A stretch of 64,000 nucleotides of DNA from Cryptomeria japonica (GCF_030272615.1 NC_081410.1:227574915-227638914), one strand, 5' to 3'. Counted from the stretch's first letter, positions 25,546 through 37,409 are shown. Numbers and translations are program-made. Notes: generated by a model not told the origin, from the letters alone.

Positions 25546-26271
25546 TGTAGACACTTAAAAATAATTATTTTAATTATTTTTAAATTCTTGACATAATTAA
25601 TTTATTAATTATGCCAATTTTTTAATTCTCCTCAATATTAATTAATTATAATTAATATTGTCACTATAGTCTGTGATTGATTTATTAATAAATCAGTCCC
25701 CTTTTATTCTTCTAAAAATCCTCAATATTAAATCTTCTCAAATTCCTCCTCTTAACTAATTACTTTCACCTAAGTGATTCCTACAAATCACCTTTTCCTA
25801 ATCTATCATTAACCTTATAAATTCTTCTAGAAACTCCCTAAGCTCACTTAACATTATTCTTCTAATTTTTAATTCCCTCCACTCATTCTCTCTCCTAGTC
25901 AATATAGGAGTTGAGAAAATACAACACCACAGGAGCCCAAATAATCTCTGCAAGCTGAAAAACCTGTTACAAGGAGAAGCAATGAAGCAAATCACAGAAG
26001 GAAAGAATACACAGGAAAAATATGCTCCAAAAGATGAGAGCTCAATAATCTCCAAAAATGTATTGTCAATAATAATCCTTTTTCATACAATGAAAAGAAA
26101 GAACTTGACCTTTAATAGGTCAAGAAACCCTAAAAGAGAAAACCTAGGTTTGCACATAATAATTAATTATATGCACCTAAAGTTAGCTTAAGTGTAAAAG
26201 TGATAAAGGGAACTTAAATAATTAAACAAATAATGTTTAATTAATCAAGTAAATACCCGAATACTCTAACA

Positions 26272-26280
26272 CCCCTCCTT
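26272..26280 (-). promoter_or_regulatory. Polypurine tract of element D
   Basis: On the minus strand AAGGAGGGG directly precedes the 3' LTR start TGTTAGAG, the expected place of the plus-strand DNA primer. Confidence 0.85.
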
Positions 26281-27439
26281 AAGCTAGACTTAGGGAGAAG
26301 CTAAAACCTAGAACAGCTACTAAAAGCAATAAAGATGGGTCCCAGCAACAAGGCCTGATCAGGTACCCAAATACAATGAAATCTCTATGAACTGCAGAAA
26401 TAGAGAAAACCACATGGGAACAAAACTCTACTCCAAAAAGAGATGGAAAAGAATACCACTGAAGCATGAAGAACCTGCAAACTCTATCGAAAAATAACTA
26501 CTGATCTAAAGAACCTCCACTGAACTAGAACATGACCAGGTAGAGAAGATTGTAATCTACATGAGTGCCCTCAAATGACACTACTCAAATCAGGAGGCAA
26601 ACAAGGCAAAAACAATTGAAATCAAAGATACAGATGGCATGAGAAACCAAAGCCTGAAGAGCTGATCAATTGAACCATGGAAGCAGTAGAACCAACAGGA
26701 TAAACCTCCCCATAATGCGGAAGTGGGAGAGGGACAGGAACATTGAAAAGGACAGCAAAAAAAAACTGTATGACGAAGAACCAAGAACATCAAAGGTGCT
26801 GAGACACATCATCATGAGGCGAATGTCGTGAAAGGAACACTCACTAGACAAAGGAAGATGGCAAACAAAAGGCAAACATCAACCCCCTCATGGCACTTGA
26901 TCAATAGTGCATGTACAACAAGACACAAGATATGTAAGATTCCAAGTAAACAATGCATGATGACACTTTATCTCAGTGTGTTTGCATAAATACAAGCTAC
27001 AATGATAAGAAGACTGGAAATAGAAATGTGAACCAAAATAGAGACATCCTACTCAGAGAAGAGATCCCAGGACCTGAAACAACCACGATATCCACCAGAG
27101 TGTTGAAAAGAAAAAAATTGAATAAAATATACATGGAGAAGAATCTGGAAATAAAACTTAGATGGATGAAAAGTACACAACACACGCTTTCTGAAAATAT
27201 AATTTTTTTAAAAAACGGAGGTCGGATGCTCATTCTATGGCTCCCCGAGTGCAAAAACTAGACCTCACTTTGACTAGAAAAAAAAAACAATCAAATAGAA
27301 AAATTGGAAAAAATTACCAACACCATGAGGTCAGCCTCGGAACTAGCTTTCCGACGCCTATTCGTTTTTGAAAAAACGATTCCGTATGCCCAAGATAGAG
27401 CCAAAAAACCAAACCCCCCTGAAAAAGCCAAAATAGGGA

Positions 27440-27890
27440 GTTTGGTGGCTTGTTTGGGCAGAGGTGGCCAGGGAGCGGCGCTCCAGTGGCACTCCGATGG
27501 CAGCCTGGTGGTTCTCCGGTGGCCTAGAGGAGCTCCGGTGGCAGCCCGGGCGGAGCGGCGCTCACATGCGGAGCAGAGCCGCTGGGCGGCGCGACGGCAG
27601 CGCGTTCGGGCAGAGTGGGGCCGCTTGGGCGGCGGTGGGCTGCAAGCAGCGGCCGGGGAGCTGCATCGACAAGCGGCAGGGGAGGCTGGGGAGGGCCGGC
27701 AATAGGGGGTCGGGCGGCGAGGGCCGCAAGTGGCGGTCGTGGGGTCGGCAGGGGCCGAGAGGTGGCAGTCGGGGAGTGGGGGACCACAGGCGGAGCAGGG
27801 CAGCCGAAGGGGCTGCTGGGCGACCGCCGGGGAACGTAGGGCCGGTGGGGGCCGACAGGGGCCACAGAGGCTAGATTGACAGGTCTGACA
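27440..27890 (-). other. GC-rich block inside element D
   Basis: About 450 bp of very GC-rich DNA (runs such as CGGCGCTC and GGGGCCG) inside an otherwise AT-rich element. Frames are open on both strands (up to 136 codons) because stops are rare at this composition, and they give low-complexity Ala/Gly/Arg or Pro/Ala peptides. I see no domain. It may be structured leader RNA or captured host DNA. Confidence 0.5.
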
Positions 27891-28327
27891 GGCCTATTAG
27901 TCCGGTACCCTGCGGTACCCACAAACCGAGACCTCAGAAAAAAAAAAAAAATTAAAAAAAAACTATTCGCCTCTGCCCTTTTTTTTAATTTTTTTAAAGA
28001 TTTTTTTTAATAAAAAATCAAAATCTAGCCTGCATGCCGTAAAAAGGCAAAAAAAAAATTTGAATTTTTTTCTCGAACTGCGTGCCAGGGTCGTACGGTC
28101 TGGATCTAGAGAAAAAATACTTCCAAAGGCTCAGGAACCAAAATAGGTCAAATTTTATATGACCATAACGGTTTTCGGGCCTTCTGAGCATGATGGTGAG
28201 ATCCATTTAGGCCCAAAGTGCTCAAAAAAAAAAGTTCAAACCCTAGGTACATAAAAAAATCCTGAAACCCCAGATCTGCTTCCAAAGCAAAATTCTCAAA
28301 ACAAGAACAGGTAGTTGTAGATCTGAA

Positions 28328-28339
28328 GCTCTGATACCA
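28328..28339 (-). promoter_or_regulatory. Primer-binding site of element D (initiator-Met tRNA)
   Basis: On the minus strand TGGTATCAGAGC directly follows the 5' LTR (which ends at 28340), a perfect complement to the 3' end of initiator methionine tRNA as used by Copia elements. Confidence 0.9.
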
Positions 28340-29648
28340 TATAGGAGTTGAGAAAATACAACACCATAGGAGCCTAAATAATCTCTACAAGCTGAAAAGT
28401 CTGTTACAAGGAGAAGCAATGAAGCAAATCACAGAAGGAAAGAATACACAGGAAAAATATGCTCCAAAAGATGAGAGCTCAATAATCTCCAAAAATGTAT
28501 TGTCAATAATAATCCTTCTTCATACAATGAAAAGAAATAACTCAACCTTTAATAGGTCAAGAAACCCTAAAAGGGAAAACCTAGGTTTGCACATAATAAT
28601 TAATTAAAATAATTAATTATATGCACCTAAAGTTAGCTTAAGTGTAAAAGAGATAAAGGGAACTTAAATAATTAAACAAATAATGTTTAATTAATCAAGT
28701 AAATACCCGAATACTCTAACAGTCAAATCCTCCTACAAATCTTATCTACCCTAATCTCACCTAATCTTTCCTCTAATCCATCTCCTAATGAGTTTCTAGT
28801 GGCTAATCATCATGATTAGCCACAAAGCCAACTCCTTGTCCCTTCCATCCAACAACTCTCCTTAAATGCCCTTTTCCTAGGTGAATGTGAGATTTTCAAA
28901 ATCTCACATTCCTCCAGGCATCTCATCTTCCAAGGAATTTTTAATTCCTCCTTATTCCTCCAATCTCCATGAGCATCATTTTTGAAGAATTTTTAATTCT
29001 TCCTTTCCATTCCTCAAGAAATGTCTCATCCCTTGCTCTTCTCAAGGCACATTGGGAAGTCTTCCCAATGTACCTTGAGGAGTGTGGAGATAAGAAATGC
29101 CTTTTAAGACATATCTCTTGGTCTCCACACCTCTTCTTGGGCCTTGTGTGGGCTCACAAGGAATCCTAACCCTCCATCTTGGGTCAATCCTAGCCCTTCA
29201 TTTCTCCTCCTCTCTCCCTATAAATTGAGGACTCCATCCTCTCACATTTCATCTCCAATTTTAGCAACTTCATGTTGTTAGTTTGTGCCTAGAAAACCAT
29301 CTTTGCACCCTCATCATGCCAAAGTTATCCTTCATCCAAACTTAGCCATACTATCCATCTCATCCATCTCATCCCTCAAATCCATCATATCCATTTGTGC
29401 ACAATGTTGGAGAGCCAATCACATCAAGCAATCTAGGAGCAAATCGACATCACGTTGGAGGCACTTGGGCGCACTTCGAATTCATTCAAGCTCCATTCGA
29501 GGGAGAAAGTAAAAGTTTTGCAAGGTAAAAAGCATTTGTCTTCATGTTTTCTATGTGATTTGATTTATGCTTCATGTTCTTATGTTTTAGTGTTTTCGAT
29601 TTGCATGCTAACCATCCAAATCCACCTTGCTTGCTTTTCCCATCTTCA

Positions 29649-30504
29649 TTCTGACACACCTAGTGGGACCCACGTCCCTAAAAACTAATATTTTTTGAGT
29701 TTTTGTGAGTTTGCAAGTCGCAGGTATCGGAACAGTGCGAGAGACCGGAAATCAGCGCGAGTGATTCGGGTTCGGCGCGACAGACATACCTTTTCGGTGC
29801 GTGCACAGGCGCATCAGTGTGAGTGCAAGCGCATCAGCGTGACCATTCAAAAATTATCCCGCTTTCTATTTTGTTTAAAAAAAAATTACTCTCTGTTTTG
29901 TCTGTTCGACGCATGTGCAGGCGCATCAGCGCAGGTGGATGCGTTTCGGCGCGAGGGAAAATTAACCAGTGCGATCGTTTTCAAAAATTCCTGCCCTCAA
30001 CAAAAAAATTTGTTTTTGAAATTTGAATTTCAAAATTTAAACCGCTAACCCTTTTTCTTTGTTTTCAAGATTTCAACGCGAGCACAGGCGTTTCAGCGCG
30101 ACCGATCTAGACCAGCACGATAGACAGGTATAAAATCACAATTTTGTCTACTTTAATTTCTTATTATCTTTGGTTTTTGTCATCTGCAGCGCATACGTAG
30201 GCGTTTTGGCGCCTGTGCAGGCGCTTCAATACGACTGACTGCATTTCAGCGCGTGCCCTGTATGTGCAGGCCAGTGACTACTGATTTTCTTTTTTTTGAG
30301 TGTTGCAGCTTTTCTCGATCATCCAACACCTAAGAAATGCAAAAAACTACTAATCCGAACTGTTTTGCAAGTTGCCTGGGAGTTACAACCAAATATTATG
30401 TTTTTTTTTAACTAGGCACCTAGATTTAATTAAAGGACAAATGAACCATTATCTTGTGTGTTTTGTGAAAAGCGTAAAGGTAGGAGAGTATGCTCTCATC
30501 TAGC
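29649..30504 (+). other. 5' leader of element A with GCGC-rich repeats
   Basis: Untranslated leader after the 5' LTR. Between 29720 and 30270 the motifs CAGGCGCATCAGCG, CAGGCGTTTCAGCG and CAGGCGCTTCA recur at irregular spacing in otherwise AT-rich DNA, with many CG dinucleotides. No protein is evident. A similar GCGC-rich cluster occurs near the other end of A (58860-59160). Confidence 0.5.
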
Positions 30505-30506
30505 TA

Positions 30507-30556
30507 GGGGTAAGTGCACAAAGATGGTGGTCAAAAAGGGGGGTATAAGTGGACAC
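30507..30556 (+). repeat. Left terminal inverted repeat of E
   Basis: Contains the exact 20-bp core at 30514-30533 and AGTGGACAC at 30548-30556. The spacer between the blocks is 14 bp here and 4 bp in the right arm. Confidence 0.75.
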
Positions 30557-31380
30557 TTTTTTTTCTGAAATCAGGTGAACCTGAACTTGGAGGCAAAATT
30601 TGAAAGTCATCCACTCAAGATATGAAGATAATCAAAGAACAAATATTGTACTACTTTGAATCTAGTTTCCAAACTACTAAACTTTTTCAAAATTGGATAA
30701 GATTAAGGGGGTCAAATCCTTCACGCACAAAAAATTGACCTTGTTTTTTTTTCTGAAAAACATAACATAGTGTCTGACGTGCGCATTAAAAAAGTCATAG
30801 TTAGATTTAGTATTTTGACATATCCTTTGGCAGAAAGATAGTTAAGAGTGAGCACTAGAAGATGTGTATTTTTTTGTAATTTTTTGTTGAGTATTTTTTT
30901 TTTATGATTTTTCCAACCGAGCACATCCTTAAAAATTCGGTACATGTTCGTGTGAGAAGCATAAGTTGCACTAAACAAATCGAAAATACAATTTTTTTTT
31001 TTAAAATTGTAAAGAATCAAGTGCACTACAATAATATATAAATTTTTTAAATTTTGGATAAGTATATCAAAATTTATTCAAAAAATGGTGCACCTAGTTC
31101 TGTGAGAACTATGAAGACACTAGTAAAAGAAATTCAATAATAATATGTTATTGTTGTTCAAATTGAAAACAAATTATATGGTTAGAAATCTCAGAAGATG
31201 GATGAAAATATGGTGGCAATTTTAGAAATACCCACTTTATGAAGTGTAAACCTGATGATGACAAAGTCGATAAACCAAGTTGATAAAATAAAACACATAA
31301 AAAATGAGAGAAATGGAGGGAAATCAAACTTTTAATCCGTAGCTTTGTCATCCAGGCCTATTTCCAAGCCTAAACAGTCA

Positions 31381-31515
31381 AAAGCGCGTATGGGGTACTT
31401 GTGGTTTAAAAAGCGCATACGGGGTACTTATAGTGTAAGCAGCACGTACATGCTTGTTTCCCTATAAACAGCACGCACGCGCTACCTTTACTATAAACAA
31501 CGCGTACACGCTATT
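31381..31515 (+). repeat. Left subterminal CG-rich repeats of E
   Basis: Five units of the form AGC(G/A)C(G/A)(T/C)A(C/T)(G/A)CGCTA, such as AAAGCGCGTATGGGGTACTT, AAAGCGCATACGGGGTACTT and AACAGCACGCACGCGCTACC, separated by short AT spacers. The same motif type recurs at 37205-37375 near the other end. Arrays like this bind transposase in En/Spm and other DNA transposons, so a binding role is an inference. Confidence 0.6.
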
Positions 31516-31519
31516 GTAT

Positions 31520-31670
31520 AATATGATATTCTATGTATAATATGTGTATATACATATAATATATGTAATATATAATATGTGTATAATATGACATTATATA
31601 TATAATATGTTTATATACATATAATATATGTATATATATATAATATATTAAACATATATATACACATGTA
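31520..31670. repeat. AT microsatellite-like tract
   Basis: Imperfect TATATGTATAATATG-type repeats over about 150 bp. Simple sequence with no other sign of function. Confidence 0.7.
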
Positions 31671-32033
31671 AGTGTATCGTCTCTCCCTCTCAAACGCATA
31701 CAAGGTGTCTCTCTCTCTCTCCCTCTTTCTCTTCTTCTCTCCCTCCATACCCCACTACAACTGTGTCTGCACTTCTATAGAAGTAAGTGAATTTATTTGT
31801 TGTCTACAACTTCCTCTTTGATTTTTATCATGTATCCTCTCCTAAAAAATTGACTGATGGATTTTTGTGTGTATATTGAATAGGAGGAATAGGGTTTGGA
31901 ATTGAACCACAGGTGTATTACCGTGACAAACAAGGAAACTTGTAGCAATATTCTTCTCGAATGTATTTTTAATGAGCAGAGCAGATGTGGAAAATAGTGT
32001 CAACAAAGCAACATGATGAGTCAGAGTACCTCC

Positions 32034-32631
32034 AATATGTTTTTCAAAAGAAAACAATAGGTAGGAAGAGAAAAGAGGGAGAGTAACACAGATGATGTCC
32101 TATAGAATTATAGTGGTGGGTATGCGAGAGTTCCCATGTTGTTACACAACGCCTGTCACCTAAAGAAATTAAAGTTTATTTTATACATGGCAGTGGTAGT
32201 ATATGATGATCATCACTTGTCAAACAACTTGGAACAATACATACCCATGAAAGAAATCAAGTGTGAAATTCCTATAGTCACAATTGAGATCAGTCTTATA
32301 ACCTTGCAAATTTAATAGCATCATATGTTTTAGAACTTAGGCAGTACTCTTAGGGTTAGGTCAATCTCTTACAATTGATTTTTAGTGAAGCCTCGTTGTT
32401 TGTTCGCTTGAAGTCTCGTTGTATGATGTTCTATTCATAACTTTAAATTTAATATATCATTTTATTAGCCCACCATATGACCCCTTAGGTGTCATTAGAG
32501 GTCGCATTATTTCCTAAGAGGTCATATGGTATCCTGTGACCCCTTAAGACCCCTCCTCTTTCCCTCCCCCTACTCTCCCCCTCTCTCTCTCTCTCCCTCT
32601 CCCTCCCTCTACCTCTCTCCCTCTCTCTACC

Positions 32632-32699
<68 letters not shown>

Positions 32700-33360
32700 T
32701 CTCCCTTTCTCCATACTCCTTCTTCTCTCCACCCCCCCTCTTCTCTCTCCCTCTCCCTCCCTCTACCTCTCTCCCTCTCTCTACCTTCCCTCCCCCGTCT
32801 CTCTCTCTCTCTCCCTCTCTCTCTACCTGCAATATGTTTTTCAGAAGAAAACAACAGGTAGGAAGAGAAAGAGGGAGAGTAACACAGATGATGTCATGTA
32901 GAACGATAGTGGTGGGTATGCAAGAGTTCCCATGTTGTTACACAACGCCTATCACCTAAAGAAATCAAAGTTTGTTGTATGCATGGCAATGGTAGTATAT
33001 GATGATCATCACTTGTCAAACAATTTGGAATGGTACATACCCATGAAAGAAATCAAGTGTGTAATTCCTATAGTCACAATCGAGATCAGTCTTATAACCT
33101 TGCAAATTTAATAGCATCATATGTTTTAGAACTTAGGCAATACTCTTAGGGTTAGGTCAAGCTCTTACACTTGCTTTTTAGTGAAGCCTCGTTGTTTGTT
33201 CACTTGGAGTCTCGTTGTATGATGTTCTATTCATAACTTTAAATTTAATATATCATTTTATTAGCCCACCATATGACCCCTTAGGTGTCATTAGAGGTTG
33301 TATTGTTTCCTAAGAGGTCATATGGTATCCTGTGACCCCTTAAGACCCCTCCTCTTTCCC
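32034..33360 (+). repeat. Tandem duplication, 797-bp step
   Basis: The stretch starting at 32034 (AATATGTTTTTCA) recurs at 32831. Matching landmarks follow at the same step, including TCCCATGTTGTTACACAACG and GAGGTCATATGGTATCCTG (32519 and 33315). Both copies end in a CT-microsatellite. Copies differ by scattered substitutions. Confidence 0.85.
32577..32826 (+). repeat. CT-microsatellite, first array
   Basis: About 250 bp of (CT)n interrupted by CCCT variants. The long open frames here on both strands are artefacts of the dinucleotide repeat (Ser-Leu or Arg-Glu) and are not genes. Confidence 0.9.
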
Positions 33361-33424
33361 TCCCCCCTACTCTCCCTCCCTCTCTCTCCCTCTCCCTCTC
33401 CCTCTCCCTCCCTCTACCTCTCTC

Positions 33425-33466
<42 letters not shown>

Positions 33467-33478
33467 CTCTCTCCCTTC

Positions 33479-33542
<64 letters not shown>

Positions 33543-33660
33543 CTTCCCTCCCCCCTCTTCTCTCCCTCTCTCCCTCCCTCTACCTCTCCCTTCCACCCAT
33601 ATTCTCTCCCTCTCTCCCTCTCCCCTCTCCTCTCCCTCTCTCCCCTCTCCCTCCCTTCCC

Positions 33661-33714
<54 letters not shown>

Positions 33715-33815
33715 TCTCCCTCTCTCTCTCTTTCCCTCTCCTCTCTCTCCCTTCCCCCCTCTTCTCTCCCTCTCTCCCTCTCCCTTCCTCCATACCCCTT
33801 CTTCTCTCCCACCCC

Positions 33816-33863
<48 letters not shown>

Positions 33864-33887
33864 CCTCTCTCCCCCTCTACCTCTCTC
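33358..33887 (+). repeat. CT-microsatellite, second array
   Basis: About 530 bp of CT-rich simple sequence in several pure blocks separated by CCCTCTACCT- and CTTCC-type interruptions. It belongs to the second copy of the 797-bp duplication and has grown longer than the first. The reading frames are artefacts. Confidence 0.9.
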
Positions 33888-33942
33888 AAGAGCACGTACA
33901 AAATTTGACCATTGTTAGCATGAGGGTGCTCTCGCACCAAAA

Positions 33943-34275
33943 ACATTGTTGTTTATATTCATATTGTCGATTTTTGTTGTTTATATTCATATTTTTAATT
34001 ACATATGCAAATATTCATTTAAATTTATAAAATGGCAGCCACCAAATACAACGAATACACAATAATGAACTGAATACAAGGAGTTTTGTAGGGCTAATTC
34101 AACATTTTAGAAATGTTATCAAATCATATTCCATGATTGCAATGCTTTATATCATATATTTTTGTTGTTTATATTCATATTGTTGATTACATATGCAAAT
34201 ATTCATTTAAATTTATAAAAGGACAACCACAAAATACAATGAATACAAAATAATGAACTCATTACACATTTATTG
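33943..34275 (+). repeat. Diverged direct repeats, 188-bp step
   Basis: TTTTTGTTGTTTATATTCAT followed by TTACATATGCAAATATTC occurs at 33971 and 34159, and a partial copy starts at 33943. The copies extend over about 110 bp. Confidence 0.75.
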
Positions 34276-34441
34276 GATCGAATATCGATATTTATATATA
34301 TAAAAAAAGGCATGTCTGCCAAGTCAATACAAGTATTACAAAAATGTGGCATATGCCATGTCCAAATCAATATACAATAAAAATGTAGAATATATCTACA
34401 TGTATTGGTCATTCTATGACCAAAACTAACACTATATGATC

Positions 34442-37049
34442 CTAAACTTGTGGTGGTTCATCAAAATCAAGCCTCTTCGGCGCAGTACGCGGCTCTGTAG
34501 ATGGCTGCAAAACCATAATTCAAAAGCCAAGTTAGAATTCTTTTGTAGAAAATAGTTCACAATTAACAACATAACTATGCATTTAACTTTAATTCCTTTC
34601 CAATTGAAATGTAGATTACCTCATTGGCTGATCCAGGGGCTAATGTCTTCGCTCTCCTCTCCTCATCACTCTTAGGAGTTTTCTTGAAGACATACTTAAA
34701 TGGATCCATGTTATGGTCGTACCGCGAAGGAGTCTATTGTATATTAAATGTACAATTAATACAATGTACTAACATAAATATATCAAAAACACTTAAAAGC
34801 TATAATATAGAGAACAATGACGTACATGTGCCTGAGATGCTTCTCCAATGGACTGAGGATGGCTCACCATTGATGTAGAAACTGTCACTATTACCTATAC
34901 AAAAAATGTACAAAGATTAAATACAATTAATATAATGATAAGTATTGAAGGTTGAAAACAATTAATTTTACATATCAAACAAAAGTGTACCGGATCCTGA
35001 GATGCTTCTCCAGTGCAAGGAGGAGGGTTCGCCATTGACGAAATATGTATGGATATTTCCTGTATGAAAAAATTATAAGATTATAATATATCACAAGTTC
35101 ACATGTATGCGTGCATATAATCATGAAATCAAGAAAATAAAGTAGAGATACATACCTCCGCCCTCTCTTGATCCGCAGGCGAATCAGGTGCATTCAACAT
35201 ATCCACAAAGCTCAATGGCCACTGTACATATAAAATAGACAAAAAACACTAATCAATCTACAAACCCCAACTAATACTTGATTTCAACATTTTCAAATAA
35301 TTGTACAACTAAAAATGTGTTCAATTACCTTCTTCACACATTTTGGCATCTTTGAGGAATTCTTTTTCTTAAGACGAACCCTAGACATGGAGGGGGTACC
35401 CTAGAAACACAAAATTAACATGAGATATTAGTACAGATAATAAATTAAACATAATTTTAAAAATCTAAAATTAAATGACTTTCATATTCCATCAAAACAA
35501 TACATAAAAAAAGTTGTACAAAATATGATACCGTATAGCCTTGTAGGCCAAAATCGATTGCTGAGAGTGTGATGTCATCAATCTGGGACATGTCGTCCCC
35601 TGTCAACACCTACAAACCAGAAATTGGACCAAGCATTAAAGATAGTTAGTATATCTTGTATTTTTTTGAATTCAAAGTGTACTATTCTATTTTAACATGT
35701 TACAAAATTTATACCTCAGGCATCGAAGTTGCAACTATGGTAACTGGGGGAGGTGTATGGGATACCGCTGCTGCATCCTGAAATGCATATTATTTATCTC
35801 AATTTAAATCGATGTATAAATGAAAATTCATTTATGTAATTACAAATTTAAAGTGACTGATAAATAAAATGTTATGAATTCAAATCAACACACCTGTGTC
35901 TGTGGCTCATGGGCAAACACCATGTCCATCAACTCATCTGTCAGCACGACATCCTCAACTGTGTGAGCCTGACATCTACAACCGCAAATCGTGCACAGAT
36001 GATATGAGTATCCCTCTGCACCGACTACATCATCTATCCCTGAGCAACTGACACACATATGCTCGATGGGCCCTCCCCTCTAACGGCTCATCATCCAATA
36101 CAATAGGGTGTGCTAACGATGTCCCATGCTGGATGATGGCACCAGTCAATGTTGTGGCCGCCTAAAGAGTCTTTAGCTCCATCGACTCTTTCAACTCTAA
36201 TGGGACAACCTGATGCACCTTAGGTTTGGGTGCTAGGGGGCGGCAACTCTCCGTGGCCAATCGCCTATGGGCTCCAGGTCTATCTTGGGCAGAGCCACTA
36301 CCTCTACCATGAAACTCTCTCATGTCAAAATAGTTTGGCTACACATTGAGCACAAACTCACAATATATTTTTCTCAAAAAATATAATGGCACCTCATAAT
36401 TATTACAAGGTGGATCATCAAAGACCATCCACCACCTCTGCCAAAAAAGATTCTTCATCTGTGCATTGGTACACCAATGTATGGGAAACCTCTTTGCATT
36501 AAGAGGTAATGACTGACCAATTTTGGGATCAACAAAAAGCGCACATATTTGTTGTTTAGAAATATTTTTGTTTTTTACTCCATCGTATGATAGCCCATTG
36601 GCATAGAATTGACGACACCTATCCCTAAAGCTTCCCCATTTGGTAATTTATGTGGAAACAACTATGGTACCACTCGCTAATGTTTATAGGCTAGTGGTGA
36701 GGGATTGATGATGGTCAAGTTCAGAAGTTTTCAATTTTACAATCAGTCTATTGATTTTAGACGTATTTTGTCCTAACTGATTAATTAATTATTCCTGTGT
36801 TTCGGCTATGCGGTCAAAAGGAGGAATTGGGGGTTGTTCTTGTGTGTTTTCAGGAGGTGCATTTGGTTGTTCTTGTGGGTTTTCAGGAGGTGCATTTGGT
36901 TGTTCTTGTTCTGGATTAGAAGAATCTGGTTTTTGAAACAAAAAATGAAAAAACCTAATCAAAATTAATGAAATTAAATTCAAAATGTAAAACAAATTGC
37001 ATAAACCGGAAAGAAAGACAAAAATAATCAAAAACTAACCTTGATCCAT
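34442..37049 (-). pseudogene. Ten-exon gene of element E, unidentified coiled-coil/Cys-His protein
   Basis: Exons (minus strand): 37049-37040, 36925-35894, 35777-35715, 35609-35532, 35400-35329, 35221-35156, 35059-34991, 34894-34826, 34733-34620 and 34504-34442. All have GT donors and AG acceptors, and exons 3-10 are all multiples of three and open to the final TAG. It starts MDQDSSNPEQEQP with a repeated NAPPEN(P/T)QEQP unit, then a heptad-like coiled coil (QLGQNTSKINRLIVKLK). Next come a WGSFRDRCRQFYANGL block, an aromatic HWCTNAQMKNLFWQRWW block, and a metal-binding-like cluster MCVSC...HLCTICGCRC. The tail is acidic and basic and ends KRLDFDEPPQV. Exon 2 has five nonsense codons (three TAA, two TAG) and one frameshift near 36070, so this copy is probably dead. 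Exons 7 and 8 are duplicates. I do not recognise the family. Confidence 0.7.
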
Positions 37050-37204
37050 AGCCTGGAGGACAAATTTAGCACCCCATTCACGGTTTAGGTGAGAAAATAG
37101 GAAAAAAACGAAGTTAAAAACGTGATTTACGGGTAAATGAAACCCAATTTTTTTTTAAAAACTTTTTTTACAAGGCACCACATACGTGGTTTTATTTGGA
37201 TTAT

Positions 37205-37375
37205 TAGTGCGTATGCGCTCATTTTCCTATAAGCAGCGCGTACGCGCTCATTTTCCTAGGCATAGCGCGTACACGCTCATTTTCCTAAAAGCAGCGCGTA
37301 TGCGCTACCTTTTCTAGGCTCGAGAAGAACAAACCTAAGCGTGTATGCGAGAATTTTAAATTTTAAAACCGCGTA
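37205..37375 (+). repeat. Right subterminal CG-rich repeats of E
   Basis: Units AGTGCGTATGCGCTCATTTT, AGCGCGTACGCGCTCATTTT, AGCGCGTACACGCTCATTTT and AGCGCGTATGCGCTACC follow each other at about 30-bp steps with TCCTA linkers, then weaker copies. The central GCGCGTACGCGC is a perfect palindrome. Confidence 0.75.
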
Positions 37376-37409
37376 CGCTCTACCTATTTTTCCAAGTTTT
37401 TTTTGGGTG

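Larger units (their letters stand above)
25903..28721 (-). mobile_element. Non-autonomous LTR element D (LARD/TRIM-like)
   Basis: A 2819-bp insertion in the 5' LTR of A with 5-bp duplications GTCAA (25898-25902 and 28722-28726). LTRs are 28340-28721 (5', minus strand) and 25903-26271 (3'). They start TGTTAGAGTATTCGGG and end CTCAACTCCTATA. The copies differ by 11 substitutions, nearly all transitions, and one 13-bp indel. The primer-binding site and polypurine tract are both present. The 2.07-kb interior has no gag or pol motif, so it must be mobilised by another element. The interior holds a strongly GC-rich block (27440-27890). Confidence 0.9.
25546..29648 (+). repeat. 5' LTR of element A, split by element D
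   Basis: Without the 2819-bp element D and one GTCAA copy it is 1279 bp, against 1278 bp for the right LTR. A TATA box TATAAATTG lies at 29219-29227, where the right copy has CTACAAATTG. Base differences are scattered along the LTR, so A is older than a recent insertion. The 3' end is ...CATCTTCA followed by TTCTGACACACCTAGTGGGA, the primer-binding-site position, whose tRNA I cannot name. Confidence 0.85.

Noticed and set aside
27304..27922. Overlapping 130-codon frames on both strands
   Set aside because: The GC-rich block has few stops. Peptides are low-complexity and no start, splice or domain supports them.
32485..33946. Long open frames of Ser-Leu or Arg-Glu repeats on both strands (up to 206 codons)
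   Set aside because: They are translations of CT/GA microsatellites and lack any stop because of the dinucleotide repeat. No gene evidence.
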